A DNA stretch of 64,000 bases from DASPSR01 sp035498715 (lineage in GTDB: Bacteria; Nitrospirota; UBA9217). Every line of letters starts with the position of its first letter. Position 1 is the stretch's first letter. Location of the stretch: assembly GCA_035498715.1 (NCBI GenBank), contig DATJZV010000068.1, positions 1-64,000 on the forward strand, in the 5' to 3' direction. The notes under the pieces are model-generated. The model saw only the letters and a list, made by a program, of their open reading frames with translations. It ran no database searches and had not been told where the DNA came from. A program made the translations under genes and the position numbers. Below, one piece after another: positions 42,872 to 50,668 of this stretch.

Positions 42872-42905
42872 AAGGCGGTGACTGTTCACCGCCTTTTGCT
42901 TTTTG
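42872..42905 (+). terminator. Rho-independent terminator after the small zinc-ribbon gene
   Basis: AAGGCGGTGA and TCACCGCCTT make a perfect 10-bp stem with a CTGT loop, followed by TTGCTTTTTG. It ends the 42669-42842 transcript 30 bases after the stop. Confidence 0.85.
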
Positions 42906-43318
42906 TGCGCGCATACTTCTTGTGCACGTGCCTTTGCGATTTAACTGCCTGCTTCAAATCGCGTTTAAACTCCCTTTTTCTATCCGTATCTTCGCAGTAA
43001 CATCTGCGATGCCAGAGTTAAGCGAATTCATGAGACACATGAACTTATCGCATTCGTCCCATAGACTGAAGTATTGGACAAGAGCTTCTCGCGGTGGTTT
43101 TGGTAATATTTCCCGAAGATTGAAGAGAACATGCTGAGATTTCATTGCGTTTCATGTACTTCGGTCAGGCTGTGTTTTTCCTAAACTGCTAAGGAATGAA
43201 ATATATTTTTCCGATTATCATTTCGCTGTGCTGAGGACGGTCTTAACATGCAGTTGACTGCTTGTGAGGGGAAAGGTTCCATATTTGTCAGATCTTTTTT
43301 CCGGTATGCAGCGGATGC
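42906..43318 (+). other. Gap with no supported gene
   Basis: Between the terminator and the aspS promoter I find no gene I can support. A minus-strand frame at 42954-43145 (63 codons, including LREILPKPPREALVQYFSLW) has protein-like composition but no ribosome binding site. At 43066-43082 there is a 17-base word, CTGAAGTATTGGACAAG, repeated exactly at 19232-19248. Confidence 0.35.
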
Positions 43319-43348
43319 TTGACTTTGCGGCACAGGTGATGATATTAT
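43319..43348 (+). promoter_or_regulatory. Promoter for aspS
   Basis: TTGACT (43319-43324), an 18-base spacer and TATTAT (43343-43348), about 43 bases before the GTG start. Confidence 0.55.
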
Positions 43349-43390
43349 CCAGCCTGTTTTGATTTATGAAAAAGAAGGGATATTGAACCG

Positions 43391-45163
43391 GTGAAATCAG
43401 CCAATAAGACCCATACCTGCGGAGAATTGACCAAAAAAGAGGTGGGCGTGACCGTGACCCTGATGGGCTGGGTGCACACACGGAGAGACCACGGAGGCCT
43501 CATCTTCGTCGACCTTCGGGACCGCGGCGGCATCACGCAGGTGGTCTTCAATCCAGAGACGTCCGCTGACGCCCACAAACTGGCGCACGAGATCCGGAGC
43601 GAGTTTGTGCTGGCGGTGACAGGCAAGGTTTCTCCGCGGCCGGGCAATACAGTAAATCCCAAGCTCTCGACCGGAGAGATAGAAGTGATCGTGAGCGATT
43701 TCGCGATCCTGAACCAGTCAAAGACACCACCGTTCATGATCGAGGACGCGACCGACGTGGCTGAGAATCTGAGGCTTAAATACCGCTATCTTGACCTCAG
43801 GCGGCCGAGCGTGCAAAAGGTACTTATCACGCGCCACAAGATAACGCAGACCGTGCGGCGATTCCTTGACAGCCAAGGCTTCGTGGACATCGAGACGCCG
43901 TTCCTTACAAAGAGCACACCCGAAGGCGCGCGGGACTATCTGGTCCCAAGCAGGGTGAACCCAGGCATGTTCTTTGCGCTCCCGCAGTCTCCCCAGCTCT
44001 TCAAGCAGATCCTGATGGTTGCGGGGTTCGAGCGCTACTACCAGATCGTGAAGTGTTTCCGCGACGAGGACCTTCGTGCCGACCGTCAGCCAGAGTTCAC
44101 CCAGATCGATCTCGAGATGTCCTTTGTCGACGAAGAGGAGATTATTTCCCTGATGGAGAAGCTTCTCGCTGCGATTGTCAAACAGGTAAAGGACGTAGAG
44201 CTTCAGTACCCTTTCCCGAGACTCTCATATCAAGAGGCTCTGGATCGCTTTGGATCGGACAAACCCGACACGCGCTTCGGGCTTGAGCTCAAGGACATCT
44301 CCGACATTGCTAAGACATCGGACTTCAAGGTTTTTCTCCAGGCCGTGGAACAGGGCGGCCTGGTCAAGGGCTTTGCTGCCCCTGGCCAAGCTGGCCTGTC
44401 GCGCAAAGAGGTAGATGATCTCACGAACGAGGCAAAGGTCTTTGGTGCAAAGGGTCTCGCCTGGATCAAGGTGACCGACTCCGGTTTTGAATCACCGATC
44501 GCCAAGTTCTTCAAGGACGGCCAGATCAAGGCCATTGCCGAGCGGCTCGGGGCAAAGCCCGGCGATCTCATGATGTTCATTGCCGACAGCCGGAAGACCG
44601 TTGCTGAGACCCTTGGCTACCTTCGCTTACTCATGGGCAAGCGGCTGGACCTGATCGACGAGGGCAAGTTCAACTTCCTGTGGGTCACGGACTTCCCGCT
44701 CGTGGAATGGAATGCGGATGAGAAGCGCTACGACGCTATGCACCATCCTTTCACAGCGCCCAAGGACGAAGATGTTCCGCTCATGAAAACTGACCCGCTC
44801 AAGGCCAGGGCAAAAGCCTATGATATAGTTCTGAACGGCTCGGAGATCGGCGGCGGCAGCATCCGTATCCATCAGTCCGAGATCCAGTCGCAGATGTTCG
44901 GTCTCTTGAACATTTCTGAGGAAGACGCAAGAAAGAAGTTCGGATTTCTGCTCGAAGCGCTCGAATACGGCGCACCGCCCCATGGTGGCCTAGCCTTCGG
45001 CCTGGACCGCCTTACCGCAATTTTGACGGGTGTTCAGTCCATCCGTGATGTGATCGCTTTCCCAAAGACACAAAAGGCCATCTGCCTCATGACCGAAGCC
45101 CCGTCGCGCGTTACTGCGGCCCAACTCCGGGAGCTGTCGATCAAGCTGGATATTGTTGAATAG
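43391..45163 (+). CDS. aspS: Aspartyl-tRNA synthetase
   Basis: A 590-residue class II synthetase charging tRNA-Asp. The anticodon-binding OB fold occupies about 1-105 (VTVTLMGWVHTRRDHGGLIFVDLRDR). Class II motif 2 is visible in FRDEDLRADRQPEFTQIDLEMSF. The bacterial GAD insertion lies at about 290-400, and motif 3 near GLAFGLDRLTAILTG. Full bacterial length. Whether it is strictly Asp-specific or also charges tRNA-Asn cannot be settled without a search for asnS or gatCAB in the genome. The start is a GTG at 43391; no closer ATG exists. Confidence 0.96.
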   Translation: MKSANKTHTCGELTKKEVGVTVTLMGWVHTRRDHGGLIFVDLRDRGGITQVVFNPETSADAHKLAHEIRSEFVLAVTGKVSPRPGNTVNPKLSTGEIEVIVSDFAILNQSKTPPFMIEDATDVAENLRLKYRYLDLRRPSVQKVLITRHKITQTVRRFLDSQGFVDIETPFLTKSTPEGARDYLVPSRVNPGMFFALPQSPQLFKQILMVAGFERYYQIVKCFRDEDLRADRQPEFTQIDLEMSFVDEEEIISLMEKLLAAIVKQVKDVELQYPFPRLSYQEALDRFGSDKPDTRFGLELKDISDIAKTSDFKVFLQAVEQGGLVKGFAAPGQAGLSRKEVDDLTNEAKVFGAKGLAWIKVTDSGFESPIAKFFKDGQIKAIAERLGAKPGDLMMFIADSRKTVAETLGYLRLLMGKRLDLIDEGKFNFLWVTDFPLVEWNADEKRYDAMHHPFTAPKDEDVPLMKTDPLKARAKAYDIVLNGSEIGGGSIRIHQSEIQSQMFGLLNISEEDARKKFGFLLEALEYGAPPHGGLAFGLDRLTAILTGVQSIRDVIAFPKTQKAICLMTEAPSRVTAAQLRELSIKLDIVE

Positions 45164-45263
45164 TCATAGAGAGAGACGAGAAACGATCCGATAGGCCATA
45201 GCTCATGCTTTCGGCTTAGAGGCAATGAGCAAAGAGCTATGAGCTGAAACTATTGAGGGTATT

Positions 45264-45431
45264 ATGAAGTGCAAGATCTGCGGCAAGAAAGTCGAACTCC
45301 GGATCGGCTGACGCACAGTGACGCTGCGCTGCACGGCGTGCGGCAAGGATTTTTCAATCAAAGATTATATCAACGAAATGGACGTAGAAACGTGGGAGAA
45401 GATTTCCAGCCGTCCCTGCAACCGGGCGTGA
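45264..45431 (+). CDS. Small two-CxxC protein with in-frame TGA (candidate selenoprotein)
   Basis: From an ATG at 45264, preceded by GAGGG, the frame gives 15 residues (MKCKICGKKVELRIG). It then meets a TGA at 45309-45311 and continues for 39 residues (RTVTLRCTACGKDFSIKDY and on to RPCNRA) to a TGA at 45429-45431. The two CxxC motifs, CKIC and CTAC, lie on opposite sides of the internal TGA and together make one zinc-ribbon-like unit, so the two halves belong to one protein. A hairpin follows the TGA at SECIS-like distance. I recall a family of small proteins with two CxxC motifs, some annotated as selenoproteins, that this resembles. A plain nonsense mutation remains possible. It lies about 100 bases after aspS. 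Confidence 0.6.
45328..45344 (+). promoter_or_regulatory. Possible bacterial SECIS hairpin in the small two-CxxC gene
   Basis: GCTGCAC and GTGCGGC pair as a 7-bp stem with one G-T wobble around a GGC loop. The loop begins 23 bases after the in-frame TGA, within the 16-37 base spacing described for bacterial SECIS elements, and starts with GG. The three-base loop is small, so support is moderate. Confidence 0.45.
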
Positions 45432-45604
45432 GGCATCTCCCGTGCTGCAAGTTCTATATTAGTAGTTCTGCTTGAGGGACCTCCCACCTTCCCCTGAAAA
45501 ATCCAGACCATACAGCTGTGCTCGTTTGACTTTTTGCTTTCTTTCGCGTTACAAAGTTAAAAACGGACAGCGCGTTATGTGATATCCTTCGGGAGGAATG
45601 AATC

Positions 45605-46579
45605 ATGGACTTTTTCCATGTGACGTTTCCCATATCAGGCGTCACTACGAATGTTTTGCTTCCCCCGTTGATTTCTTTGGTGATTTCCTTCTTCACCTCC
45701 ATGGGCGGTATCTCCGGAGCATTCCTTCTTCTCCCCTTTCAGATGAGTGTACTTGGTTACACGGCCCCTTCCGTGAGCGGGACGAACCATGTCTTCAACA
45801 TTGCTGCAATTCCAAGCGGGGTCTATCGCTACATCAAAGAAGGCCGAATGGCATGGCCTCTCACGTGGGTTGTAATCGTCGGCACCCTGCCGGGCGTATT
45901 CATCGGATATTACCTGCGCGTTCTTTATCTCCCTGATCCGAAGGTGTTCAAATTTTTTGTCGGATGTGTTTTACTCTATATTGGTATCCGGCTTTTTAAA
46001 GAACTCATCGGCAGGAAAAGAGCCCAATCACCCGATGCACAGGCCTTTGCGGAAAAATTCAGGGCAAAGGCGGAAGAAATAAAAAAACGGCGGGGAGCAA
46101 GAGTTGCGGCCGGCTTGCCGGCTGAGGCGGTCGTGAAAACAATCATCGTATCGCTCAAGAAGGTTGAGTACGAATTCTGGGGAGAAATTTTTTCATTCGA
46201 CACTGTCGGTATGTTTGCTCTTGCATTTATCGTGGGCATCATAGGAGGCGCGTATGGAATCGGCGGCGGGGCCATTATCGCACCGTTCTGTGTAGCATTT
46301 TTTCGCTTGCCCGTTTATACTATTGCCGGCGCTACGCTCATGGGCACATTCATAACCTCGGTTGCGGGAGCGTTGTTTTTCAGTGTCATTCCAACAACCA
46401 TCGGGGTGTCACCCATGCCCGACTGGCCTTTGGGAATCCTCTTCGGTCTCGGCGGGTTCGTGGGTATGTATCTTGGCGCACGGGCACAGAAGTTCGTTCC
46501 TCAGAAGTTCATAAAAGTAATCGTTGGCACTTCCATCATGGTTCTTGCCGTAAAATATATCGCTCAATATTTTTCATAA
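45605..46579 (+). CDS. TauE/SafE-type sulfite/anion exporter (TSUP family)
   Basis: A 324-residue membrane protein with about eight hydrophobic segments in two halves. The duplicated family motifs are visible: FFTSMGGISGAFLLLPFQMS with APSVSGTNHVFNIAAIPSG, and GIIGGAYGIGGGAIIAPFCV with YTIAGATLMGTF. A cytoplasmic loop of about 70 residues (KRAQSPDAQAFAEKFRAKAE and on) splits the halves, longer than in most family members. TSUP proteins move sulfite, sulfoacetate, thiosulfate or similar anions. Its place at the head of the sulfur genes suggests export or uptake of a sulfur oxyanion. GGGAGGAATG precedes the start. Confidence 0.85.
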   Translation: MDFFHVTFPISGVTTNVLLPPLISLVISFFTSMGGISGAFLLLPFQMSVLGYTAPSVSGTNHVFNIAAIPSGVYRYIKEGRMAWPLTWVVIVGTLPGVFIGYYLRVLYLPDPKVFKFFVGCVLLYIGIRLFKELIGRKRAQSPDAQAFAEKFRAKAEEIKKRRGARVAAGLPAEAVVKTIIVSLKKVEYEFWGEIFSFDTVGMFALAFIVGIIGGAYGIGGGAIIAPFCVAFFRLPVYTIAGATLMGTFITSVAGALFFSVIPTTIGVSPMPDWPLGILFGLGGFVGMYLGARAQKFVPQKFIKVIVGTSIMVLAVKYIAQYFS

Positions 46580-46617
46580 TGCAGGTTTGCACGTTTACCT
46601 GCTGAGGAGCTTTTCAC

Positions 46618-47799
46618 ATGAATAAAACTAAGGCCATTTTTAACAGCGCTATTGTGCTCTACTTTATCATTGCTCTTGAGATATTGATTATGATAAGCCC
46701 CTTTGCAGGTTTTTTCTACTCAGTTTTCAATCCTGTTCTCCTCGGAATAGCGAGGTATCCTGCAACGAAATGGCTGAGTGCTTTTTTCCTTCCCCATATG
46801 GTTCTTCCGCCTGATGATTTTCTAAAATTCATACGGATAATGGGTTCTGTGCTCTTTGTGCTCGGTATGGCTGTCTTTTTTATCTGTGCAATTCAGGTAT
46901 ATGTAAATAAGATTCACAGGAGAGGGGCCGCATTAAAAGGTCTCTACTCGATCATCAGGCATCCCCAGTATGCCGGGCTGGGAATCGCCGGCATAGGACT
47001 GTCCATACTCTGGCCCAGGTTCCTGGTCGCTGTTCTGTGGCTTGTAATGATACTGATATATTATTTCCTCTCTCGGGATGAAGAAAAAAGAATGCTGAAA
47101 GAGTATCATGCCACATATTCGGAATATATGAATAAGACCGGGATGTTCCTGCCAAAGACAATCGAGAAGCTCATCGTTCCGGTAAGCCTGCCCGGGAGAA
47201 TCGCACTGTTCTTGCTGATTCCTGCATTAACGATCGGAAGCGCATTTTCCCTGAGAGACTACACTGTAAAACACCTCCCGCTCTGGAGCGATACTAATGT
47301 GGTTGCGCTCGCGATCCTTCCGGAGGACAGGCCGAAGATGGAGCACAGGATGGGGGATATCCTGCGGATGAAAGAGGTCAGCGAGCGGCTAAAGAGCAAT
47401 GAGAATTTTCTTGTCTACTTCTTGCCGCCCCATTACATAATGCAGGGGCTTATTGCAGATACGGGTGGGGAATGGAAACTTTACAAGCAGCATCACGCCA
47501 TAAGCATGATCACTGACTGGATTTTCCATCCCTTCAGGCACCTGCAAGAAGGACATCATGCCATGCACGGTACGTCGGATCATCCAGAGCACCAGATGAA
47601 CGCAGGGATCGAGAGGAGACTGGTTTTTTTGAAAGTCACCAATATGCAAGGTGACAGACCCCTTGATGCGTTTTCCATAAATGCCATCAGGACTCCGGTA
47701 TTCATGGCAGATGTGGACATACACAATCTGGACATTCTCTCCTTACAAGATTTGCCACAGGATACTGGGTGGGGAACCCTGCCAACACCGATCTTCTAG
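46618..47799 (+). CDS. ICMT/PEMT-like membrane methyltransferase with a C-terminal extension
   Basis: A 393-residue protein. After about four N-terminal membrane segments, residues about 103-175 carry the isoprenylcysteine/phospholipid methyltransferase signature: LKGLYSIIRHPQYAGLGIAG, then SRDEEKRMLKEYHATYSEYM, where the R-H-P-x-Y and E-E motifs bind SAM and the headgroup. A further membrane segment near 193-212 leads to about 180 residues I cannot assign, including a His-rich run (HLQEGHHAMHGTSDHPEHQM). It follows the TSUP gene by 38 bases, so the two are co-transcribed. The substrate is unknown. Confidence 0.75.
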   Translation: MNKTKAIFNSAIVLYFIIALEILIMISPFAGFFYSVFNPVLLGIARYPATKWLSAFFLPHMVLPPDDFLKFIRIMGSVLFVLGMAVFFICAIQVYVNKIHRRGAALKGLYSIIRHPQYAGLGIAGIGLSILWPRFLVAVLWLVMILIYYFLSRDEEKRMLKEYHATYSEYMNKTGMFLPKTIEKLIVPVSLPGRIALFLLIPALTIGSAFSLRDYTVKHLPLWSDTNVVALAILPEDRPKMEHRMGDILRMKEVSERLKSNENFLVYFLPPHYIMQGLIADTGGEWKLYKQHHAISMITDWIFHPFRHLQEGHHAMHGTSDHPEHQMNAGIERRLVFLKVTNMQGDRPLDAFSINAIRTPVFMADVDIHNLDILSLQDLPQDTGWGTLPTPIF

Positions 47800-47898
47800 A
47801 TTCGAAGAAACATAGACGTCTGACAAGACACACAATCGACCTCTTCCGCATTCACTCCATTTTTCCCATCTTCCTTTTTTATCAACAAAACATATTCG

Positions 47899-47927
47899 TT
47901 GACATTTCCATAAAAATATAATAATGT
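47899..47927 (+). promoter_or_regulatory. Promoter for the arsR-dsrEFH-SQR genes
   Basis: Consensus TTGACA (47899-47904), a 17-base spacer and TAATGT (47922-47927). The -10 region abuts a palindrome at 47929-47950, so the operator would cover the start of transcription. Confidence 0.55.
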
Positions 47928-47928
47928 T

Positions 47929-47950
47929 TGCATATATTTTGAAATATGCA
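47929..47950. promoter_or_regulatory. Operator-like inverted repeat at the arsR promoter
   Basis: TGCATAT and ATATGCA are perfect inverted arms around an 8-base AT-rich centre. AT-rich interrupted palindromes overlapping the promoter are typical ArsR-family binding sites. Autorepression by the adjacent ArsR protein is the natural reading. Confidence 0.55.
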
Positions 47951-47980
47951 GATAAACTCTCACGGCGCAGGAGGCAAAGT

Positions 47981-48322
47981 ATGGTCCCGATAGAAAAAAG
48001 GATTGAGTTGTTGAAGATTATTGCTCATCCCATGCGGATCAAGATACTCGAAGAACTTATCGAGGGCGTGAAGTGCGTGAGCGACTTTGAGGAATCCCTC
48101 GATATCAGCCAGCCGAATGTTTCTCAGCATCTTTCACTGCTTCGCGCACATCATGTGATCGATTATTTCGTCGACGGCAGACTCAAGTGTTATTTCTTGA
48201 AAGAACCCTTTATCCCCGACCTGCTTGAAATTCTCAAAAGACAGTATGAGGACGATATCCCAGCTCCGGCGTGTTGTCCAGTGACAAAGCGAGGCACCTA
48301 CCCTGGAGAAAGGCGGCGCTAA
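47981..48322 (+). CDS. ArsR-family repressor, probably sulfur-responsive
   Basis: A 113-residue winged-helix repressor. HPMRIKILEELIEGVKCVSDF leads to the recognition region ISQPNVSQHLSLLRAHHVID and the wing DGRLKCYFLKEP. The arsenic-site motif ELCVCDL is replaced by GVKCVSDF, leaving Cys32. Cys70 lies in the wing and a Cys-Cys pair near the C-terminus. Two or more cysteines without a classical metal site suggest a persulfide/sulfide sensor like BigR/SqrR, though positions differ. I start at the ATG 47981 because CAGGAGGCAAAG precedes it; an ATG at 47924 falls inside the promoter. It heads the dsrE-dsrF-dsrH-SQR run. Confidence 0.85.
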   Translation: MVPIEKRIELLKIIAHPMRIKILEELIEGVKCVSDFEESLDISQPNVSQHLSLLRAHHVIDYFVDGRLKCYFLKEPFIPDLLEILKRQYEDDIPAPACCPVTKRGTYPGERRR

Positions 48323-48401
48323 TGAAAACAGGAATTATTATCTTCTCAACTGTTGCGAGAAGGTGCAGAGTAACGCTGTTTAATCTGAGGAGGGAGGAGC
48401 C

Positions 48402-48746
48402 ATGCAAAAAGAGATCGTGATGTTTCTTTCGACAACACCGTACAGCTTTGAAAACACTCATACCATCATAAGGCTTGCCGATGCCGCCTTGAAAAAAGGA
48501 CAGAAGGTGAGGCTGATTGCCTCAAACGACGGGGTATTTTCGATCGTGAAAGGTCAACTTCCAAAGGCCCTTTCCGCACTTGAAGATCTTGTCGGTAGGG
48601 GGCTCAGGGTAGATATTTGAACAGGTTGCATGCAGACCCGCGGTCTTGCGGGTGACGATTCCGTTGAAGGTGGGAATATGAGTTCTCTCAAAGGGCTTTT
48701 TAATGTCATCAAGACAAATCCCATCTTTTTAAATTTCGGAATATAG
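48402..48746 (+). CDS. dsrE: DsrE/TusD-like sulfurtransferase with Sec at the active site (candidate selenoprotein)
   Basis: From an ATG behind GAGGGAGGAG, 72 codons encode the first part of a DsrE-fold protein (FLSTTPYSFENTHTIIRLAD, then LVGRGLRVDI). A TGA follows at 48618-48620, and the frame continues TGCMQTRGLAGDD ... VEGGNMSSLKGLF to a TAG at 48744-48746, giving 114 residues, the normal DsrE length. Aligned with E. coli TusD (active Cys78 in NICVAAALRRG), the TGA falls exactly on the sulfur-accepting cysteine: I-U-T-G-C-M-Q-T-R-G. A resolving Cys76 makes a UxxC motif. A SECIS-like hairpin follows. Sec would carry the sulfur in relay with the DsrF and DsrH partners. DsrE-like selenoproteins have been reported, as I recall. 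Confidence 0.85.
48636..48653 (+). promoter_or_regulatory. Bacterial SECIS-like hairpin in dsrE
   Basis: ACCCGC and GCGGGT form a perfect 6-bp stem with a six-base loop GGTCTT (48642-48647). The loop begins 21 bases after the in-frame TGA, inside the 16-37 range for bacterial SECIS elements. Its GGUCU matches the SelB-contacting loop of the E. coli fdhF element as I remember it. Confidence 0.75.
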
Positions 48747-48754
48747 GGGGAGAT

Positions 48755-49108
48755 ATGGGAATCGTAAGCATAATTTTAAGAAGACCGCCGTACGGCACTG
48801 TCGATGCATCTGAAGCCATCCGGCACGTCCTCGGGGGGATAACGGAAGATCTGTCGATAAACCTTATCCTTGTGGATGGAGGTGTAAACGCAGCGCGGAA
48901 ACAACAGGAAACATCCGATACCGGATATCTCAGCGCAGAAACCGGGATAAAAGATTGCATCGATATGGGTGCCGCTGTATACGCCGACAAGAATTCGCTC
49001 ATGGAGGAACATATCGGAGCCGATACTCTTGTCGAGGGCGTTGTGCTGGCAAGTGGCCCCGAGATCGCTGAGATCATTAAGAAATCAGAGACGGCCATGA
49101 TATTTTAG
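48755..49108 (+). CDS. dsrF: DsrF/TusC-like sulfur relay protein
   Basis: A 117-residue DsrE-fold protein opening GIVSIILRRPPYGTVDASEAIR, with ILVDGGVNAARKQ and the C-terminal GVVLASGPEIAEIIKKSETAMIF. The pattern of one aromatic/Pro motif and a central helix matches the DsrF/TusC subunit, which lacks the sulfur-accepting cysteine and plays a structural role in the alpha2-beta2-gamma2 complex. One Cys is present (IKDCIDMG). It starts eight bases after the dsrE stop behind GGGGGAGAT, and is followed by dsrH. Confidence 0.85.
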   Translation: MGIVSIILRRPPYGTVDASEAIRHVLGGITEDLSINLILVDGGVNAARKQQETSDTGYLSAETGIKDCIDMGAAVYADKNSLMEEHIGADTLVEGVVLASGPEIAEIIKKSETAMIF

Positions 49109-49175
49109 AAAAACGGGCGAAACCGTTCATAGAGGTAAGCGGAAGACGGTTTGATCGGTCAACAAGGAGGCTACG

Positions 49176-49457
49176 ATGCTAGTGATGGTAAAAAGTTCAC
49201 CGGAGTCGACAGAAGGGAAAAGGGGCATTGAACTCGCGATGGATATGGCTACGGATTTGATTCTTATTCAAAATGCCGTCTATTTTTCTCAGAAGAGTAG
49301 GTTGCAAAGTTTTGGAGGGACAGTGTATGCACTTGGTGAAGATATGAGACTGAGGGGAATAAGTTCGGATGGAACAGGTAGCAAAATCAAAGAGATAGAT
49401 TACGATAAACTTGTTGACCTGATGACGAAAGAAGAAAAAGTGTTCGGCGCGTTCTAA
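49176..49457 (+). CDS. dsrH: DsrH/TusB-like sulfur relay protein
   Basis: A 93-residue protein, the usual DsrH/TusB length. The core is MLVMVKSSPES at the start, DLILIQNAVYFSQ, VYALGEDMRLRGI and the C-terminal KEIDYDKLVDLMTKEEKVF, a pattern characteristic of DsrH. The conserved cysteine found near the N-terminal third of many DsrH proteins is absent. With dsrE and dsrF it completes the trio expected to form a sulfur-transfer hexamer. AAGGAGGCTACG precedes the ATG. Confidence 0.85.
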   Translation: MLVMVKSSPESTEGKRGIELAMDMATDLILIQNAVYFSQKSRLQSFGGTVYALGEDMRLRGISSDGTGSKIKEIDYDKLVDLMTKEEKVFGAF

Positions 49458-49477
49458 CAGTCAAGGGGGAGGATGCC

Positions 49478-50668
49478 ATGTCGAAGATCGTTGTTCTAGG
49501 GGGATCGTTCGGGGGGCTGACAGCGGCCTTTGAATTAAAACGGCTCCTCGGCCAGAAGGCTGACGTGACCGTGGTGAGCGAGGACGACCGGTTCGTGTTT
49601 CTGCCATCGCTGCCGTGGCTCATCATGGGCTGGAGGAACCCGGACGAAATCACGCTCAAGGTCAGTGAAATACTCAAACCCAAGGGAATTGATTTCATCC
49701 ACGAAGCTGCAAAGCAGGTTAACGCCGATGCATCGAAGGTTATTACCTCAAAAAACAGAGAACTACCCTATGATTATCTCCTGATTGCTACAGGACCCTA
49801 TCTCTCGTTCGAAGAAATCCCCGGCCTCGGACCAGAAAAGGGGTACACAGCCTGTACATTTACTCTCGACCATGCGGTGAAGACCAGAGAGACATGGCAG
49901 AAGATACTGGAAACACCCGGTCCTGTAGTCCTCGGTTCCTCGCAGATGGTGAGCTGTTTCGGCCCGTCCTACGAGCTTGCGTTCGAGATGGACGCGGAAC
50001 TGAAAAGGCGCAAGATGCGCCACAAGGTTCCCATCATCTACCTCACCTCGGAACCTTATCTGGGCCACATGGGCGTGGGTGGCTTGGGCAACTCTAAGAG
50101 ATTTATCGAAGATGAGTTTGCCGAGCGGGACATAAAACCGATCGTGAGCCAAGCCATCGAAGAGGTTACTCCGGGAGAGATCAAACTCAAGGACGGCAAT
50201 AAGATACCCTTCAAGCTCGCGATGATCGCACCGCCGTTCAAGGGCGTGCCGGCAGTCACACCGCTCGGGAATCCAAGAGGCTTCATTCCCGTGGACAAGA
50301 ATTACCGCCACACAAAATATAAAAATATATTCGCTGTTGGCGTAGCCATCGCTATCGCGCCGTCGGAACCTACGCCGGTACCCACGGGAGTCCCGAAGAC
50401 CGGCTTCATGACGGTCACGATGGCGAAGATTGCTGCGGCAACGATCGCTTCCGATGTTACCGGGAAAACACCTCCTGCCGCAGCAGAGATCGGTGTGATC
50501 TGCCTCATGGACATGGGGCAGACGGGAGCCTTCATGAAGGCCTATCCGGTGCTGCCGCCGAGACAGAGCTCTTACATGAAGAAAGCACTATGGGCAAAAT
50601 GGCTGAAGTTGAGTTTCGAAAAATACTTCCTTTGGAAAATGAAGAGGGGGCTCAGTCAGTTGCCATGA
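49478..50668 (+). CDS. sqr: Sulfide:quinone oxidoreductase-like flavoprotein
   Basis: A 396-residue pyridine-nucleotide-disulfide-type flavoprotein. The FAD fold starts VVLGGSFGGLTAAFELKRLL, with VVSEDDRFVFLPSLPWLIMG next. SQR-type cysteines are visible in YTACTFTLDHA, VSCFGPSYELAFEM and IGVICLMDMGQTG, arranged as in sulfide:quinone oxidoreductases where they hold the polysulfide. The C-terminal PPRQSSYMKKALWAKWLKLSFEKYFLWKMK is amphipathic and likely binds the membrane surface. It would oxidise sulfide, reduce menaquinone, and hand persulfide sulfur to the DsrEFH proteins. GGGGGAGGATGCC precedes the start. Confidence 0.85.
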   Translation: MSKIVVLGGSFGGLTAAFELKRLLGQKADVTVVSEDDRFVFLPSLPWLIMGWRNPDEITLKVSEILKPKGIDFIHEAAKQVNADASKVITSKNRELPYDYLLIATGPYLSFEEIPGLGPEKGYTACTFTLDHAVKTRETWQKILETPGPVVLGSSQMVSCFGPSYELAFEMDAELKRRKMRHKVPIIYLTSEPYLGHMGVGGLGNSKRFIEDEFAERDIKPIVSQAIEEVTPGEIKLKDGNKIPFKLAMIAPPFKGVPAVTPLGNPRGFIPVDKNYRHTKYKNIFAVGVAIAIAPSEPTPVPTGVPKTGFMTVTMAKIAAATIASDVTGKTPPAAAEIGVICLMDMGQTGAFMKAYPVLPPRQSSYMKKALWAKWLKLSFEKYFLWKMKRGLSQLP

